DNA of 64,000 nucleotides from Carboxylicivirga marina. Lineage in GTDB: Bacteria; Bacteroidota; Bacteroidia; Bacteroidales; Marinilabiliaceae. A program made the position numbers and the translations under genes. Shown here in pieces: positions 30,977 to 40,527 of the stretch. The notes beneath the pieces were generated by a model. That model was not told where the DNA came from. It ran no database searches and saw only the letters and a list, made by a program, of their open reading frames with translations. The stretch lies in NCBI RefSeq assembly GCF_016612505.1, contig NZ_JAENRR010000004.1, positions 1 to 64,000 of the forward strand. The letters run 5' to 3'. Numbering within the stretch: position 1 is the stretch's first letter; every line of letters begins with the position of its first letter.

Positions 30977-32953
30977 TTACTGAATAGGACGGAGAATGGC
31001 AGCAAAACCACCTCCTTTAGCTAATTTTATTGTTAACTGATCGCTTTGAGTGACTTTGATGGTCTTGACCTGGTAGTCCTGCGCATATTTATTGGCATTC
31101 ACACCATCCTTAAAAAGTACCATTTCAAAAATCCCTTCAGGCAAGAATGATAAATCCAATTCCATGCTGCGTTCATCCCAGTTGGTCATACCACCAATGT
31201 ACCAGTTTTCGCCTTTCTGACGTGCCATAACCACAAACTCGCCAACCCTGGCTTCTAAAGCAATTGACTTATCCCAGGTACTTGGCATTTTAGAGATGAA
31301 ACGTGTAGACTCTTCTTCTTTATAGTAGTTAGAAGGATTATCACACATCATTTGCAAACCACTTTCAAACACCACATACATGGCCAATTGATGGCAGCGT
31401 GTGCCCATACTCATTGGGCGACTGAAAGATATATTGAAGTTTTCTTCCTGCATATTCACCATCGCTCCAGGTGTGTAATCCATTGGCCCCACCGCCATGC
31501 GGATAAATGGTAAGGTTGTATTATGAATGGGAGTAATCTCATCGCTCCATTTGTGGTTTTCGTTACCCTTAACACCTTCATAGCTGATGACGTTCGGGTA
31601 TGCTTTGCGAAGTCCATTCGGTTTATAAGAGCCATGATAATCGACCAGTAATTGACGTGCGGCACATTCTTTGGCAATTTGCTCGTATGAATTAACCATG
31701 TATTGGTCGGCACGCTGCATAAAATCAACTTTTATCCCCTTGGCTCCCCAAGAAGCATAAGTATCCAATATCTCCTTCATGTTTTCATCCAATGGTTTCC
31801 ACAAACACCACAGGATGATACCTACACCTTTTTCTTCACCATAGCGAATAATTTCCTTAACATCCATGTCCGGATTAAAGTCCAGAATCTCGGTAGTCGA
31901 TTTTGTCCACCCCTCATCCAATATCACATATTCAATACCGTATTCCGAAGCAAAATCAATGAAATACTTATAGGTTGCTGTGTTCAATCCTGATTCGAAA
32001 TCAACACCATAGATGTTATTATCATTCCACCAGTCCCAGGCTACTTTCCCAGGCTTGATCCAATCTGTATCCGTTAATTTTAAAGGATCTGATAATTGCA
32101 TAACCATGTCTTGTTCCAACATTGTTTTATCATCATTGGTGATGACAAACAGTCGCCATGGAAATGTTCTTTTGCCTTTGGTTTTCGCTATGTAATCATA
32201 CTCTTTAGTGATAATAACATTGCGATCAACTCTCGCTCCCGGTTGAGGGATGGTTGCTTTAACTGCCATTGGAAACCTGGCTGCAAGGTGCTTATCGCCT
32301 GTCAATTCCAAAAACAGGTTTGGATAATCATACAAATTGGCTTCTGAAAATAATACCCGAAGCTGTTCGTCATCCTGATTAAACAAAACTGGCAGTGAGC
32401 AAAAATCGCCAACAGGTATTGAATCAATATCCAACTTTAAATAATTACGCTCATAATGCGAATAAGTAGATACTTCCTTTGGAAAAAAGGAACTGGAACC
32501 ATCAGGAAAAGTGATGTCCATTAATTCGTTGTTGATTTCAATTTCCCCTCTCATTGATGTGTAAAAACGATAGGCAACACCCTCGTTATATACTCTGAAA
32601 TGAAGACCAAAACCACCTTTAAAGGCCAGCTGCAATTCTTTGTAATTATTGGAAACCTGACGGTTCTTTAGAGGAACAATCACCTCAAAAGTTTCGTTTT
32701 TTTCAATTTCCTTATTTGATTTAAGCTTTGGAGATTGAGCCAATTGATTTCCATTAACAGTCATACCAATGGTAACCTTTGGCAAAACAAGTTGGTCATA
32801 TTTTTTAACCGACCAGCTTATCTGCTTGTCAATTTGAACAGTCAGTATTGTATTGCCATCCAATGAACTTACTTTTACCTCTTCTGCAACAGCCAAATGT
32901 ACTAGGCTGGCACAAAATAAAAGGGATAAAAGATGCTTAGTGATTCTTTTCAT
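30977..32953 (-). CDS. GH97 glycosidase, retaining alpha-galactosidase type
   Basis: GH97 exo-alpha-glycosidase, probably an alpha-galactosidase. I set the start at 32953 (MKRITKHLLSLLFCASLVH, signal cut near LAVA-EE); the longer frame would run into the upstream gene's stop. Order: N-terminal beta-sandwich (to about 270), TIM barrel (about 295-560), C-terminal beta domain ending GGGFAAILRPIQ. Signatures: GKVAWDWWNDNNIYGVDF, YVILDEGW, GIKVDFMQRADQY and VISYEGVKG. The Asp in KVDFM (about residue 410) is where retaining GH97 enzymes have the nucleophile, and Glu in SYEG (about 459) fits the acid/base; inverting GH97s use glutamates instead. A second GH97 lies one gene upstream. Confidence 0.92.
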   Translation of the reverse strand: MKRITKHLLSLLFCASLVHLAVAEEVKVSSLDGNTILTVQIDKQISWSVKKYDQLVLPKVTIGMTVNGNQLAQSPKLKSNKEIEKNETFEVIVPLKNRQVSNNYKELQLAFKGGFGLHFRVYNEGVAYRFYTSMRGEIEINNELMDITFPDGSSSFFPKEVSTYSHYERNYLKLDIDSIPVGDFCSLPVLFNQDDEQLRVLFSEANLYDYPNLFLELTGDKHLAARFPMAVKATIPQPGARVDRNVIITKEYDYIAKTKGKRTFPWRLFVITNDDKTMLEQDMVMQLSDPLKLTDTDWIKPGKVAWDWWNDNNIYGVDFESGLNTATYKYFIDFASEYGIEYVILDEGWTKSTTEILDFNPDMDVKEIIRYGEEKGVGIILWCLWKPLDENMKEILDTYASWGAKGIKVDFMQRADQYMVNSYEQIAKECAARQLLVDYHGSYKPNGLRKAYPNVISYEGVKGNENHKWSDEITPIHNTTLPFIRMAVGPMDYTPGAMVNMQEENFNISFSRPMSMGTRCHQLAMYVVFESGLQMMCDNPSNYYKEEESTRFISKMPSTWDKSIALEARVGEFVVMARQKGENWYIGGMTNWDERSMELDLSFLPEGIFEMVLFKDGVNANKYAQDYQVKTIKVTQSDQLTIKLAKGGGFAAILRPIQ

Positions 32954-32972
32954 AGTCATATCATTACTGATT

Positions 32973-34991
32973 TTATAATTTAACAGAGAAGGAGCCGCCA
33001 TTTGCAACAGTCTTTCTGTATAGGGTTTTTCCGTTGGTATCTTTAATCAATACCTGAACTTTCTTATTCTTTTTGCTGACTTCAATATCAAACTGTTTAC
33101 CAAAGCCATGAACATTCTTGATATTCATGTAATCCCATTCTTCCGGTAACTGAGGAGTGATTGTAAACGAATGAAAACCAGTTGAGCGAATCCCAAATAA
33201 TCCTTCAAGGAAGACCCTGCAATACAAAGCACTTTCAGCCGACAGATGGCGCTGATTGTTTTCAGGATAAGCTTCTACCGGATACGGAACGCGGTCACCG
33301 AGCAATCGTCGATTTGAATAATACTTTAGAAACTCAAGTCCCCGTTTTGTTTCACCGGCTGCAAATACACCTCGTAAACCATATAGGGTAGAACGATCCC
33401 AAAATGTTTTATCGCCCGCTTCTGTTGCAAGACCATCGGCAGTCCATAGATCAGGTGAAAACAATGCATCAATAGTGGCATCTTTTCGATCGTAGATGCC
33501 TACGGTTAACGGAATACATATCCAGGCTCTTAGAATATCATTCCCTTCGTAATATCTGTAAGTATCAAAGCCCATTACATTGGCACCAAAATATTTCTCG
33601 ATATTTGATTTTAAAGCTGTTGCCTGCGCTTCATACTCATCGGCCAACTCATCACCCAGTCCTAACTCGCGACATAAGTAAGAACTTGAAACCAAAGCAT
33701 CATAATAAAGAGAAGAAGTGCATAAGTTCGCATCACCAGCAGGGAAACGCCCTTCCAGCTCGTCAGAATCGGAAAGAACCACACCCTCATCATTAATTTT
33801 ACGACGGCTGAATTCAAGACACCACTCAATCAAAGGCCATAGTTCACTAGCCACTTTTTTATCGCCATAAGTTAATGCGAATCGAGCCGCACCATAGGCA
33901 ATCATAGCAGCATCTCCACGGTCGCCTGCACCATTCCAGTAACTTATGCCTTCAGCAATAATGGAAGATGGAATCGGTTCGTACGCATCATTCATAAAGC
34001 GGGCAAAATGGCGATAGGAATTAATGGCCGATTCATTCCCGTAATCATAGCCCTGGAATGGGAAGAAAGGGTTGATATATTCGGCCTGATCATTGGCCCA
34101 GATAGCCGCATAGTAATTCAATCCGCCAGGACCATGCATAGGGCCACCTTTTGTTTGATAAATACTTTCGTTGGCTCGAATTTTTGCGAAGGCAAAAGTC
34201 GTATTTAGTGTTTTGTCAGGCGTTTCCAATATCAGCTTATCCCATAAGTTGCTAACAAAAAATGCTCTTTTAGTTAGTTCATGCTCTACATCAATAACAG
34301 GCGTTTTATCTGTTTGGCGATGCGCCGCAATAGTGACATAAAAAACCACCGATTCACCAGCACCTAACTTTTTTGAGCCGCCATTAATTGTTTGATATTT
34401 TACAAGATGTGGCCCATCCACGGTTCTGTCTGTATGTGCCACCCATTGCTTATTTGTTTCAGGGATTTCTACAAATACATCTTCATCACCCGGATTGTGA
34501 AGGACATACTTTTCGCAGAAAGCAGCTTGATCGTATGAGACAAAATGAGTGCTTTCTAATTCTAGTTTTAATACGGGTTTAGTTCTGAAGTAGCTAAACT
34601 GGAGTTCACGCTTTACCTTAAGGGTTCCATCATGCTGCACATGGTGTACAATTTCCTTTGTAGGTCGGCGCCCTTCAATGTGCAAGCCTTTAATGACATC
34701 ATCATTTATGGTTCGAAGTAATCCACCTCGAGTTTGATTTGGAATGATTCGTAACATTGGCCAAACAATCTCACGGCCAATGCTGAAGCTATTATCAGCT
34801 TCAACGCCATACTTAACCACTGCAGAAATATATTTACCACTCATTTCGATATCATCATGATGAGGTAAAGAAGAATCTTTTACTGTCCAACCGATACTAC
34901 CATCTTCGTTAATTTCCCAGATATTAGAATCTGTTTGCGCAATGGTTTGTAAAGTAATAAGCAACAATATTAATAGGAAGATATTTTTCAT
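32973..34991 (-). CDS. Six-hairpin (alpha/alpha)6-type glycosidase, secreted
   Basis: Putative glycoside hydrolase of the six-hairpin superfamily (672 residues) with a signal peptide (to about 19, LLLITLQTIAQ). The N-terminal about 230 residues are a beta-sandwich; the helical barrel follows, with GGLNYYAAIWANDQAEYINPFF, ISYWNGAGDRGDAAMIAYG, LSDSDELEGRFPAGDANLC and VPYPVEAYPENNQRHLSAES. A short beta domain ends the chain (GFHSFTITPQLPEEWDYMNI). Acidic residues in WANDQAEY, DRGD and DSDELEG are candidates for catalysis. I cannot assign a GH family or sugar. It sits between the two GH97 genes and ends 20 bp before the next one. Confidence 0.7.
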   Translation of the reverse strand: MKNIFLLILLLITLQTIAQTDSNIWEINEDGSIGWTVKDSSLPHHDDIEMSGKYISAVVKYGVEADNSFSIGREIVWPMLRIIPNQTRGGLLRTINDDVIKGLHIEGRRPTKEIVHHVQHDGTLKVKRELQFSYFRTKPVLKLELESTHFVSYDQAAFCEKYVLHNPGDEDVFVEIPETNKQWVAHTDRTVDGPHLVKYQTINGGSKKLGAGESVVFYVTIAAHRQTDKTPVIDVEHELTKRAFFVSNLWDKLILETPDKTLNTTFAFAKIRANESIYQTKGGPMHGPGGLNYYAAIWANDQAEYINPFFPFQGYDYGNESAINSYRHFARFMNDAYEPIPSSIIAEGISYWNGAGDRGDAAMIAYGAARFALTYGDKKVASELWPLIEWCLEFSRRKINDEGVVLSDSDELEGRFPAGDANLCTSSLYYDALVSSSYLCRELGLGDELADEYEAQATALKSNIEKYFGANVMGFDTYRYYEGNDILRAWICIPLTVGIYDRKDATIDALFSPDLWTADGLATEAGDKTFWDRSTLYGLRGVFAAGETKRGLEFLKYYSNRRLLGDRVPYPVEAYPENNQRHLSAESALYCRVFLEGLFGIRSTGFHSFTITPQLPEEWDYMNIKNVHGFGKQFDIEVSKKNKKVQVLIKDTNGKTLYRKTVANGGSFSVKL

Positions 34992-35064
34992 TTGATTTCA
35001 ATTTACTCTTTATTCGAATTGATTTACTCTTAAAAGGGATAAAATACAAGATAAGCAATCCTCT

Positions 35065-37017
35065 TTAATTCACTGAATCACGCAGAATAGCAGTCCAGCC
35101 GCCTCCCGGAGCCATTTTCACTTCAATCTTGTCCTCAGTTGAAATAGTTCTGATGTTTTTCTTGTAATCATTTCCGTTACGATCAGCATTTATGCCATCC
35201 ACAAACTCTTCCAAAGTATAGGTTCCGTTGGCTACTTTTGAGAAGTCGACAGTAACCTCGCGCTTATTCCAATCAGTCATGGCTGCCAGATACCAATCGT
35301 TTCCTCGTTTACGAGCAATAACAATGTATTCTCCAACTTTAGCATCCAACACTACTGTTTCATCCCACTCGACAGGAACTTCAGAAAGAAAAGCCAGACA
35401 TTCGGTTTCTTTCATGTAAGCCGTTGGTGCATCGGCCAACATCTGCAAGGGGCTTTCAAATACGACATACATGGCTAACTGGTGCGCTCTTGTGCCAAGT
35501 CCCATAGGACGATTAAAGATTGCTTTAAAATTTTTCTTTTGTGCTGTATTCATCGCACCTGGCGTATAATCAGCTGGTCCAGCCAGCATCCGAATAAACG
35601 GGAAGGTCACATCGTATTCAGGATCGGCATAATCGGCCCATTTACAGTTTTCAAGTCCTGCTACACCTTCGTAAGTCATTATATTGGGGTAGGTACGACG
35701 AATGCCTGTAGGTTTAAATGCACCATGAAAATCTACCATCAGCTTTTTTCGAGCGCAAACTTGAGCTACTTGCTCATAAAAACTCACCATGTATTGGTCG
35801 TCACGGTTCATAAAATCCATTTTAATGCCCACAACACCCCACTCAACAAATTGATCGGTAAGCGCCTCAATATCGGCTCCAAAAGTACTCCACTCCACCC
35901 AAAGGATGAGCCCAACTCCTTTTTCTATAGCGTATGCTGTCAGCTCATCCATACGCATGTCTTCATTCAGATCCCAGATATCATAAGTATTTGACCAGCC
36001 TTCATCCAACACCACATACTCAATATCATTATCGGCGGCAAAATCGATATAGTATTTATATGTATCATAGTTCAGGCCAGCGCGGAAATCGACGTTATAA
36101 ATATTGTTGGCATTGTACCAGTCCCAGGCAATCTTACCCGATTTAATCCATGATGTATCGTTGATTTTCGAAGGTTCACCAAGGCGGTAAACGATTTCAG
36201 TATTAAGCAAATCGCCATCATTTTCAACAATGGTTACAACGCGCCATGGAAATTGACGTGTTCCCTTTGTTCGAGCTAAATAATCAGCTCGTTTAATGTC
36301 CTTTTTATTAACCAATTGGTCACCTTTAAGGATGTATGGTGCATATTTTCCAGATAAGGTATTATTACTGTTTCCGACTAAAAACATACCTGGGTAATCT
36401 CTTAAGTTGGCTTCTGTAATGGCTACCTTGGGGCCATGGTCCACATCAACAAGTGCTGGTGTGATGCACATTCTGTCATTTGAAATGCTGTCTAAAGGCA
36501 GATATTTATAAGTGTGCTGAAAGGCCGTAATGTATCCTTTTGTTTCAGGAAAATAGACCATTTGATTGGTGGCAAAAGAAAAGTTAGCCTCCTCATTATA
36601 GACTGTTATTTCACCGGCTTTCGATGTTATCCAGCGATAAGCCATGCCATCATTAAAAACACGAAAAGCTAGCTTATATCCACCTTTAAAGCTTAAGGTT
36701 AGTTCATTGTAGTGGTTAAGTACTTCAGCACGTTTTTCTCTGACTACTGGTTTAAGAATTTCATTAACTGATTTGGTTTTGCTTCCTGTCAATTTAGGAT
36801 TATGCCCTAGTACATTGCCAAATCCTAAATCCATTGAAATTGATGATGGTGCAATCAGTTTTTGTCCTTTAAAATCAACTGAATAAGTGATGTTATCAGC
36901 TATGTTAATCGAAATATGAATATTTTTATCTGGTGAGCTAACATAACTCTCTCTGGCCTGTATATTTATTGCAAACAAGGTTATAAAACCAAGTAAAACT
37001 ATATGCTTTAATTTCAT
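35065..37017 (-). CDS. GH97 glycosidase, retaining alpha-galactosidase type (second copy)
   Basis: Paralogue of the GH97 encoded at 30977-32953, same architecture and a secretory signal (LLGFITLFAINIQA, to about 21). Catalytic candidates are Asp401 in VGIKMDFMNRDDQY and Glu450 in IMTYEGVAG, again the retaining pattern. GKIAWDWYNANNIYNVDFRAG and YVVLDEGWSNTYDIWDLN are barrel signatures, and the C-terminus reads GGGWTAILRDSVN. The two copies are clearly different (for example MNRDDQ against MQRADQ), so they probably serve different alpha-galactoside linkages or sites rather than being a recent duplication. It follows the 515-residue six-hairpin gene by 113 bp, with a stem-loop between. Confidence 0.93.
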   Translation of the reverse strand: MKLKHIVLLGFITLFAINIQARESYVSSPDKNIHISINIADNITYSVDFKGQKLIAPSSISMDLGFGNVLGHNPKLTGSKTKSVNEILKPVVREKRAEVLNHYNELTLSFKGGYKLAFRVFNDGMAYRWITSKAGEITVYNEEANFSFATNQMVYFPETKGYITAFQHTYKYLPLDSISNDRMCITPALVDVDHGPKVAITEANLRDYPGMFLVGNSNNTLSGKYAPYILKGDQLVNKKDIKRADYLARTKGTRQFPWRVVTIVENDGDLLNTEIVYRLGEPSKINDTSWIKSGKIAWDWYNANNIYNVDFRAGLNYDTYKYYIDFAADNDIEYVVLDEGWSNTYDIWDLNEDMRMDELTAYAIEKGVGLILWVEWSTFGADIEALTDQFVEWGVVGIKMDFMNRDDQYMVSFYEQVAQVCARKKLMVDFHGAFKPTGIRRTYPNIMTYEGVAGLENCKWADYADPEYDVTFPFIRMLAGPADYTPGAMNTAQKKNFKAIFNRPMGLGTRAHQLAMYVVFESPLQMLADAPTAYMKETECLAFLSEVPVEWDETVVLDAKVGEYIVIARKRGNDWYLAAMTDWNKREVTVDFSKVANGTYTLEEFVDGINADRNGNDYKKNIRTISTEDKIEVKMAPGGGWTAILRDSVN

Positions 37018-37102
37018 TGTATTTGATTATAGGTTGTTCTTTAATTACTGGGCACAAGAATTCGCTATCGTTGATAGACTATTAGCTCACACAAGTCCCT
37101 TC

Positions 37103-37138
37103 AAGTATGTCAAGACAAATGGTTTTTGTCTTATACTT
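37103..37138 (-). other. Strong stem-loop overlapping the end of the six-hairpin gene
   Basis: AAGTAT + AAGACAAA on one side pairs with TTTGTCTT + ATACTT on the other, with a 3-base bulge and 5-base loop. It includes the stop codon of the gene ending at 37131. No T-run follows on the minus strand, so it is better seen as an RNA-stabilising or attenuating structure. Confidence 0.5.
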
Positions 37139-38678
37139 CCGCCGTTAATGTTTGGCCTGGCTCAATATCAATATTCACATAACTTACCAGGACGCCATTA
37201 ATTTCTTTTTGTTTGGCATTTATGCTGTCACCATTCACCTTTACGGTTTTGTAGTTGCCATAAAAGCACACTTCCCAGCTTAGTTTTTTTGTTGAGTTGT
37301 TCGTTAAAATGGTTTTTTGAAGGTCAACATGCTCAACATTAACCTTGTAATCGCCAAAGCGAACATTATTAACTTTAACCGAACCAATGTCTTGAGCCAA
37401 TCGTGCAGCAGTCTCTATTTGGCCGGTATTAGCATTGGGAGTAATTCCCATCATCCCCTCTACAACCTGAGAAATGATGGTATATGATATTTCAGGATAA
37501 TCACCATTGGTACCTTGAGATGGACGTTCATGCGGCAGGTCTTTAACCGATAGTATGTATTTCATCCATTGCCAGGCTTCATCATTCCAATTGTAATGGA
37601 AGTACATATCAGGAATGTATGTGTATGCTTCAATGTTTTTGGGTGCCGTTGGTGTAGTACCAATGCCTTCGCCCAGGTTTTCTGATATAAAGCGGAGGTA
37701 ATCGTCATTGCGTTTACCGGGTTCAGTGATCAATTTCAATGGCATAAACCATGAGTTTTCTTTACCAAAGCCGGTCAGTTTCACACCTTCTTTATTAATG
37801 CCACGTGTAAAAGTATCTGTATTGTTTTCTAATACACTCCAATCATTATTAAAGTAGTCTTTAATTTCGTTAGCTTGTGCATACCACAATTGTGCTGCTT
37901 CTTCTTCTCCACGAGCTTTTAACATGTGTGCATAAGCCAGGGTTGCCTGATATTGACATGCGATGCCATCTCCTGCTTCAATGGGATACTCGCCACGTTC
38001 ATTATAAGTACAGCTACCAGCCCAAATTCCACCTTTACCCTCAGCAATACCATTATTATTAGTGTCGTGTAGCTTTATAAAGTCAGTTAATGTTTTGGTG
38101 TAGAAATTCCACAATGTGGTATCTCTTATGTAGCGTTCATCCCCACTCCATAAGTATTGTTTATAGGCTTTTTCTACCAATTCAAATTGAGCCGGTACCT
38201 CTTTAACAAATTTTTCATCACCTCTGTAATCAATCTGGTGTGGTGTTCCATCAAAATTAAAAGCCCAAAGAGTCCACCAATCACGCGCTTCTGTTGCATT
38301 TTCGGCAAAGGTTTTAAACATGGAGAAATTCTCATCCCATAAACCAACTATTTGAGCGCCAACTGCCTGATGTACAAAATCTCTTCCATAGAATGCTGTT
38401 CGATCATAATAGCCCGCCCAATAGGATGGAATATAGGTTGCCGTGCCAGTTCCATTTTTGTTACGTTCATCCTTGTTCACCAATCCGGTTTTACCTGTCA
38501 TTACAAATTGACCGGTTTTTTGAACTGCCCAGTTAAAGCCATCCTGTAACAATAAATTATCCGATTGGATTGAAAGTTCAACAATTGAGGATGATTGAGC
38601 CGTTTTGTTGTCATGCTGAACAGATGTGCAAGCTGTTCCAACAATTAGCGCTGCCAAAGTAATCAACAATATCTTCAT
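37131..38678 (-). CDS. Six-hairpin glycosidase-like lipoprotein
   Basis: 515-residue lipoprotein (signal LIVGTAC, Cys17) with an all-helical toroid typical of six-hairpin glycosidases: SYWAGYYDRTAFYGRDFVHQ, EARDWWTLWAFNFDGTPHQI, GIWAGSCTYNERGEYPIEAG, DGIACQYQATLAYAHMLKARG, YTYIPDMYFHYNWNDEAWQW and RPSQGTNGDYPEISYTIIS. A beta-domain tail (about 430-515) follows. Candidate catalytic acids are in YYDRTAFYGRD and NERGEYPIEAGD. No family can be named with confidence; it is not an obvious homologue of the 672-residue six-hairpin protein downstream. It follows susD of PUL B, in the position of a first side-chain-removing enzyme. Confidence 0.65.
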   Translation of the reverse strand: MKILLITLAALIVGTACTSVQHDNKTAQSSSIVELSIQSDNLLLQDGFNWAVQKTGQFVMTGKTGLVNKDERNKNGTGTATYIPSYWAGYYDRTAFYGRDFVHQAVGAQIVGLWDENFSMFKTFAENATEARDWWTLWAFNFDGTPHQIDYRGDEKFVKEVPAQFELVEKAYKQYLWSGDERYIRDTTLWNFYTKTLTDFIKLHDTNNNGIAEGKGGIWAGSCTYNERGEYPIEAGDGIACQYQATLAYAHMLKARGEEEAAQLWYAQANEIKDYFNNDWSVLENNTDTFTRGINKEGVKLTGFGKENSWFMPLKLITEPGKRNDDYLRFISENLGEGIGTTPTAPKNIEAYTYIPDMYFHYNWNDEAWQWMKYILSVKDLPHERPSQGTNGDYPEISYTIISQVVEGMMGITPNANTGQIETAARLAQDIGSVKVNNVRFGDYKVNVEHVDLQKTILTNNSTKKLSWEVCFYGNYKTVKVNGDSINAKQKEINGVLVSYVNIDIEPGQTLTAEV

Positions 38679-38770
38679 AATGGTTTTGACTGAGTTAGTG
38701 ATGATTTATCAATAAGTGGATTAGAAAGGTATTGATAAAAAGAAGCCTCGTGATAAGGAAGGATATAAAG

Positions 38771-38806
38771 AGTTATGCAGCCCTGTCAAAACAGGGCCAC
38801 ATAACT
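38771..38806 (-). other. Stem-loop after the PUL B susD gene
   Basis: On the minus strand AGTTATG-TGG-CCCTG-TTTTGA-CAGGG-CTG-CATAACT forms two stacked stems around a symmetrical internal loop, 12 bases after the susD stop. Without a T-run it is likely an mRNA 3'-end or processing structure that keeps susC/susD message more abundant than the distal enzyme genes. Confidence 0.55.
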
Positions 38807-38817
38807 GTGAGATCATA

Positions 38818-40500
38818 TTACCAATTGTTATTCTGGGGCAATCCGGAAACATCAATTTCGGCCTGAGGAATTGGCCATAAGTAATGTTTTGCAGGATCGA
38901 AATTTCTGTTCCCTCCAGAAAGTGTTACTTGTTCACCACTATCCGGATCTGTATATGTTAATCCTTCAGATTCGCCTGGCATAACCTGTTCAGCAATCTT
39001 CCAACGACGGATATCATATAAACGAATGCCTTCGAATGCTAACTCTACACGGCGCTCGCGACGAACAATTTCGCGTAGCTGATCAACTGATTTACCTGCT
39101 GTAATAGCCGGCATCATTACATCGCCGCGCTGACGTACGTCATTGATGGCATCATAAACCGATTGATCAATATCGCCTGCTTCAATTTTTGCTTCGGCAT
39201 ACATTAATAATACTTCGGCATAACGCATAATGATAAAATGGATGCCACTATCCCAGTAATTCGAATTATCAATATCCTGCTGAGAGATATATTTAATCCA
39301 GTTATAACCCGTTGCTGTTTTATTCCACTGACCACCGGCATCATCCGTCAAGTCATCACCTATTATAATTTCTTTACCAGGGTAAGTTGCCCCAGGTATC
39401 GTATTATAAACTCCTCCTTGCCAATCTCGACCAGGGTATAAAATGGAGTGGTTAAAACGAGGATCACGATTCGCATATGGCATATTAGGATCATAGATAG
39501 ATGTAGGATCATCGATGGTTTTGCCATCCGTAGTTTCATAGGCATCGACCATTGACTGCAACGGACATGAACAGCTCCATCCTCCAACAGAGTTTGGTCC
39601 ATAGTTAGGTAACCAAAATTCGCCTTCTTTTACATCTTCCATCACCTGGATGTCAAAAATCACCTCTTCATTATCAATGCCTTCATAATGGAACATGTTG
39701 GCATAGGAAGGGTAAATAGAGTAAACATTTAAATCCATAACAGCTTTAGAGGCTTCAGCGGCTTTAACCCACTCTTCACGATACAGATGAATACGTGCTT
39801 GTAAAGTTAAAGCAGTTCCTTGCGTCACTCGCCCTTTATCTTCTGTATCATACGATTTTGGGAGATGATTTACCACTGCTTCCAGATCAGCGACTAAAGC
39901 ATCCATAATGGTGTTCTTATCAGTGCGTGTACACTTCGGATTAGGCGTTACATTGCCTTCTGAATCAATCATTGGTTCACAATCATCAGGGATAATGCTT
40001 GACGTTAAGAAAGGTACATCACCAAACAAATACACCAAATCAAAGTAAAAATAAGCACGTAAAACAGTTGCTTCAGCTACTAAACGATTGCGGTAATCCA
40101 GGTCCATGTCTTCCACATTAGGCACACCTTCCAGTAAACGGTTAGCGCGCATAATGCCACGGTAACGTTCTTGCCAACGGTATTGTACATACCAGTCGTA
40201 GGCATTAGCCGTACCATTACCTAACTCGTAGCAGGCATTCCATGAGTGATGATCAACTGCATTATCAGTTAATACTTCGATACGCAACATATCTGTTCCA
40301 TTTCCATAAACGCTCCCCCAATTATTAAAACCAATTAAATCGTAAACAGCATTTAGGGCGTAAACAATGTCCTTTTCTTGTTGAAAGAATGTAGCAGAAG
40401 AGACCTGATCACTAGGTGTTCTATCTAAAAATTCGTCGCTACAATTACTCGCTCCCATTAGTGCCAACAGGGCGAAGAAATATATTTTTAATGTTTTCAT
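38818..40500 (-). CDS. susD: SusD-family nutrient-binding lipoprotein (PUL B)
   Basis: Outer-membrane glycan-capturing partner of the SusC encoded immediately upstream. Start chosen at 40500 (MKTLKIYFFALLALMGASNC, lipid Cys20); the upstream ATG at 40518 adds a positively charged hexapeptide and is less likely. SusD marks: DEFLDRTPSDQVSSATFF, ATVLRAYFYFDLVYLFGDVP, MRYAEVLLMYAEAKIEAG, REIVRRERRVELAFEGIRLY and DIRRWKIAEQ, ending HYLWPIPQAEIDVSGLPQN. Normal length. It begins 28 bp after the susC stop and is followed by a hairpin. Confidence 0.95.
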   Translation of the reverse strand: MKTLKIYFFALLALMGASNCSDEFLDRTPSDQVSSATFFQQEKDIVYALNAVYDLIGFNNWGSVYGNGTDMLRIEVLTDNAVDHHSWNACYELGNGTANAYDWYVQYRWQERYRGIMRANRLLEGVPNVEDMDLDYRNRLVAEATVLRAYFYFDLVYLFGDVPFLTSSIIPDDCEPMIDSEGNVTPNPKCTRTDKNTIMDALVADLEAVVNHLPKSYDTEDKGRVTQGTALTLQARIHLYREEWVKAAEASKAVMDLNVYSIYPSYANMFHYEGIDNEEVIFDIQVMEDVKEGEFWLPNYGPNSVGGWSCSCPLQSMVDAYETTDGKTIDDPTSIYDPNMPYANRDPRFNHSILYPGRDWQGGVYNTIPGATYPGKEIIIGDDLTDDAGGQWNKTATGYNWIKYISQQDIDNSNYWDSGIHFIIMRYAEVLLMYAEAKIEAGDIDQSVYDAINDVRQRGDVMMPAITAGKSVDQLREIVRRERRVELAFEGIRLYDIRRWKIAEQVMPGESEGLTYTDPDSGEQVTLSGGNRNFDPAKHYLWPIPQAEIDVSGLPQNNNW

Positions 40501-40527
40501 GTGTTTCAATTTTCTCAATTTAAACCA

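Noticed and set aside
32954-33007. Upstream start of the first GH97 gene
   Set aside because: It would overlap the previous gene's stop and put 18 unrelated residues before a clean signal peptide at 32953.
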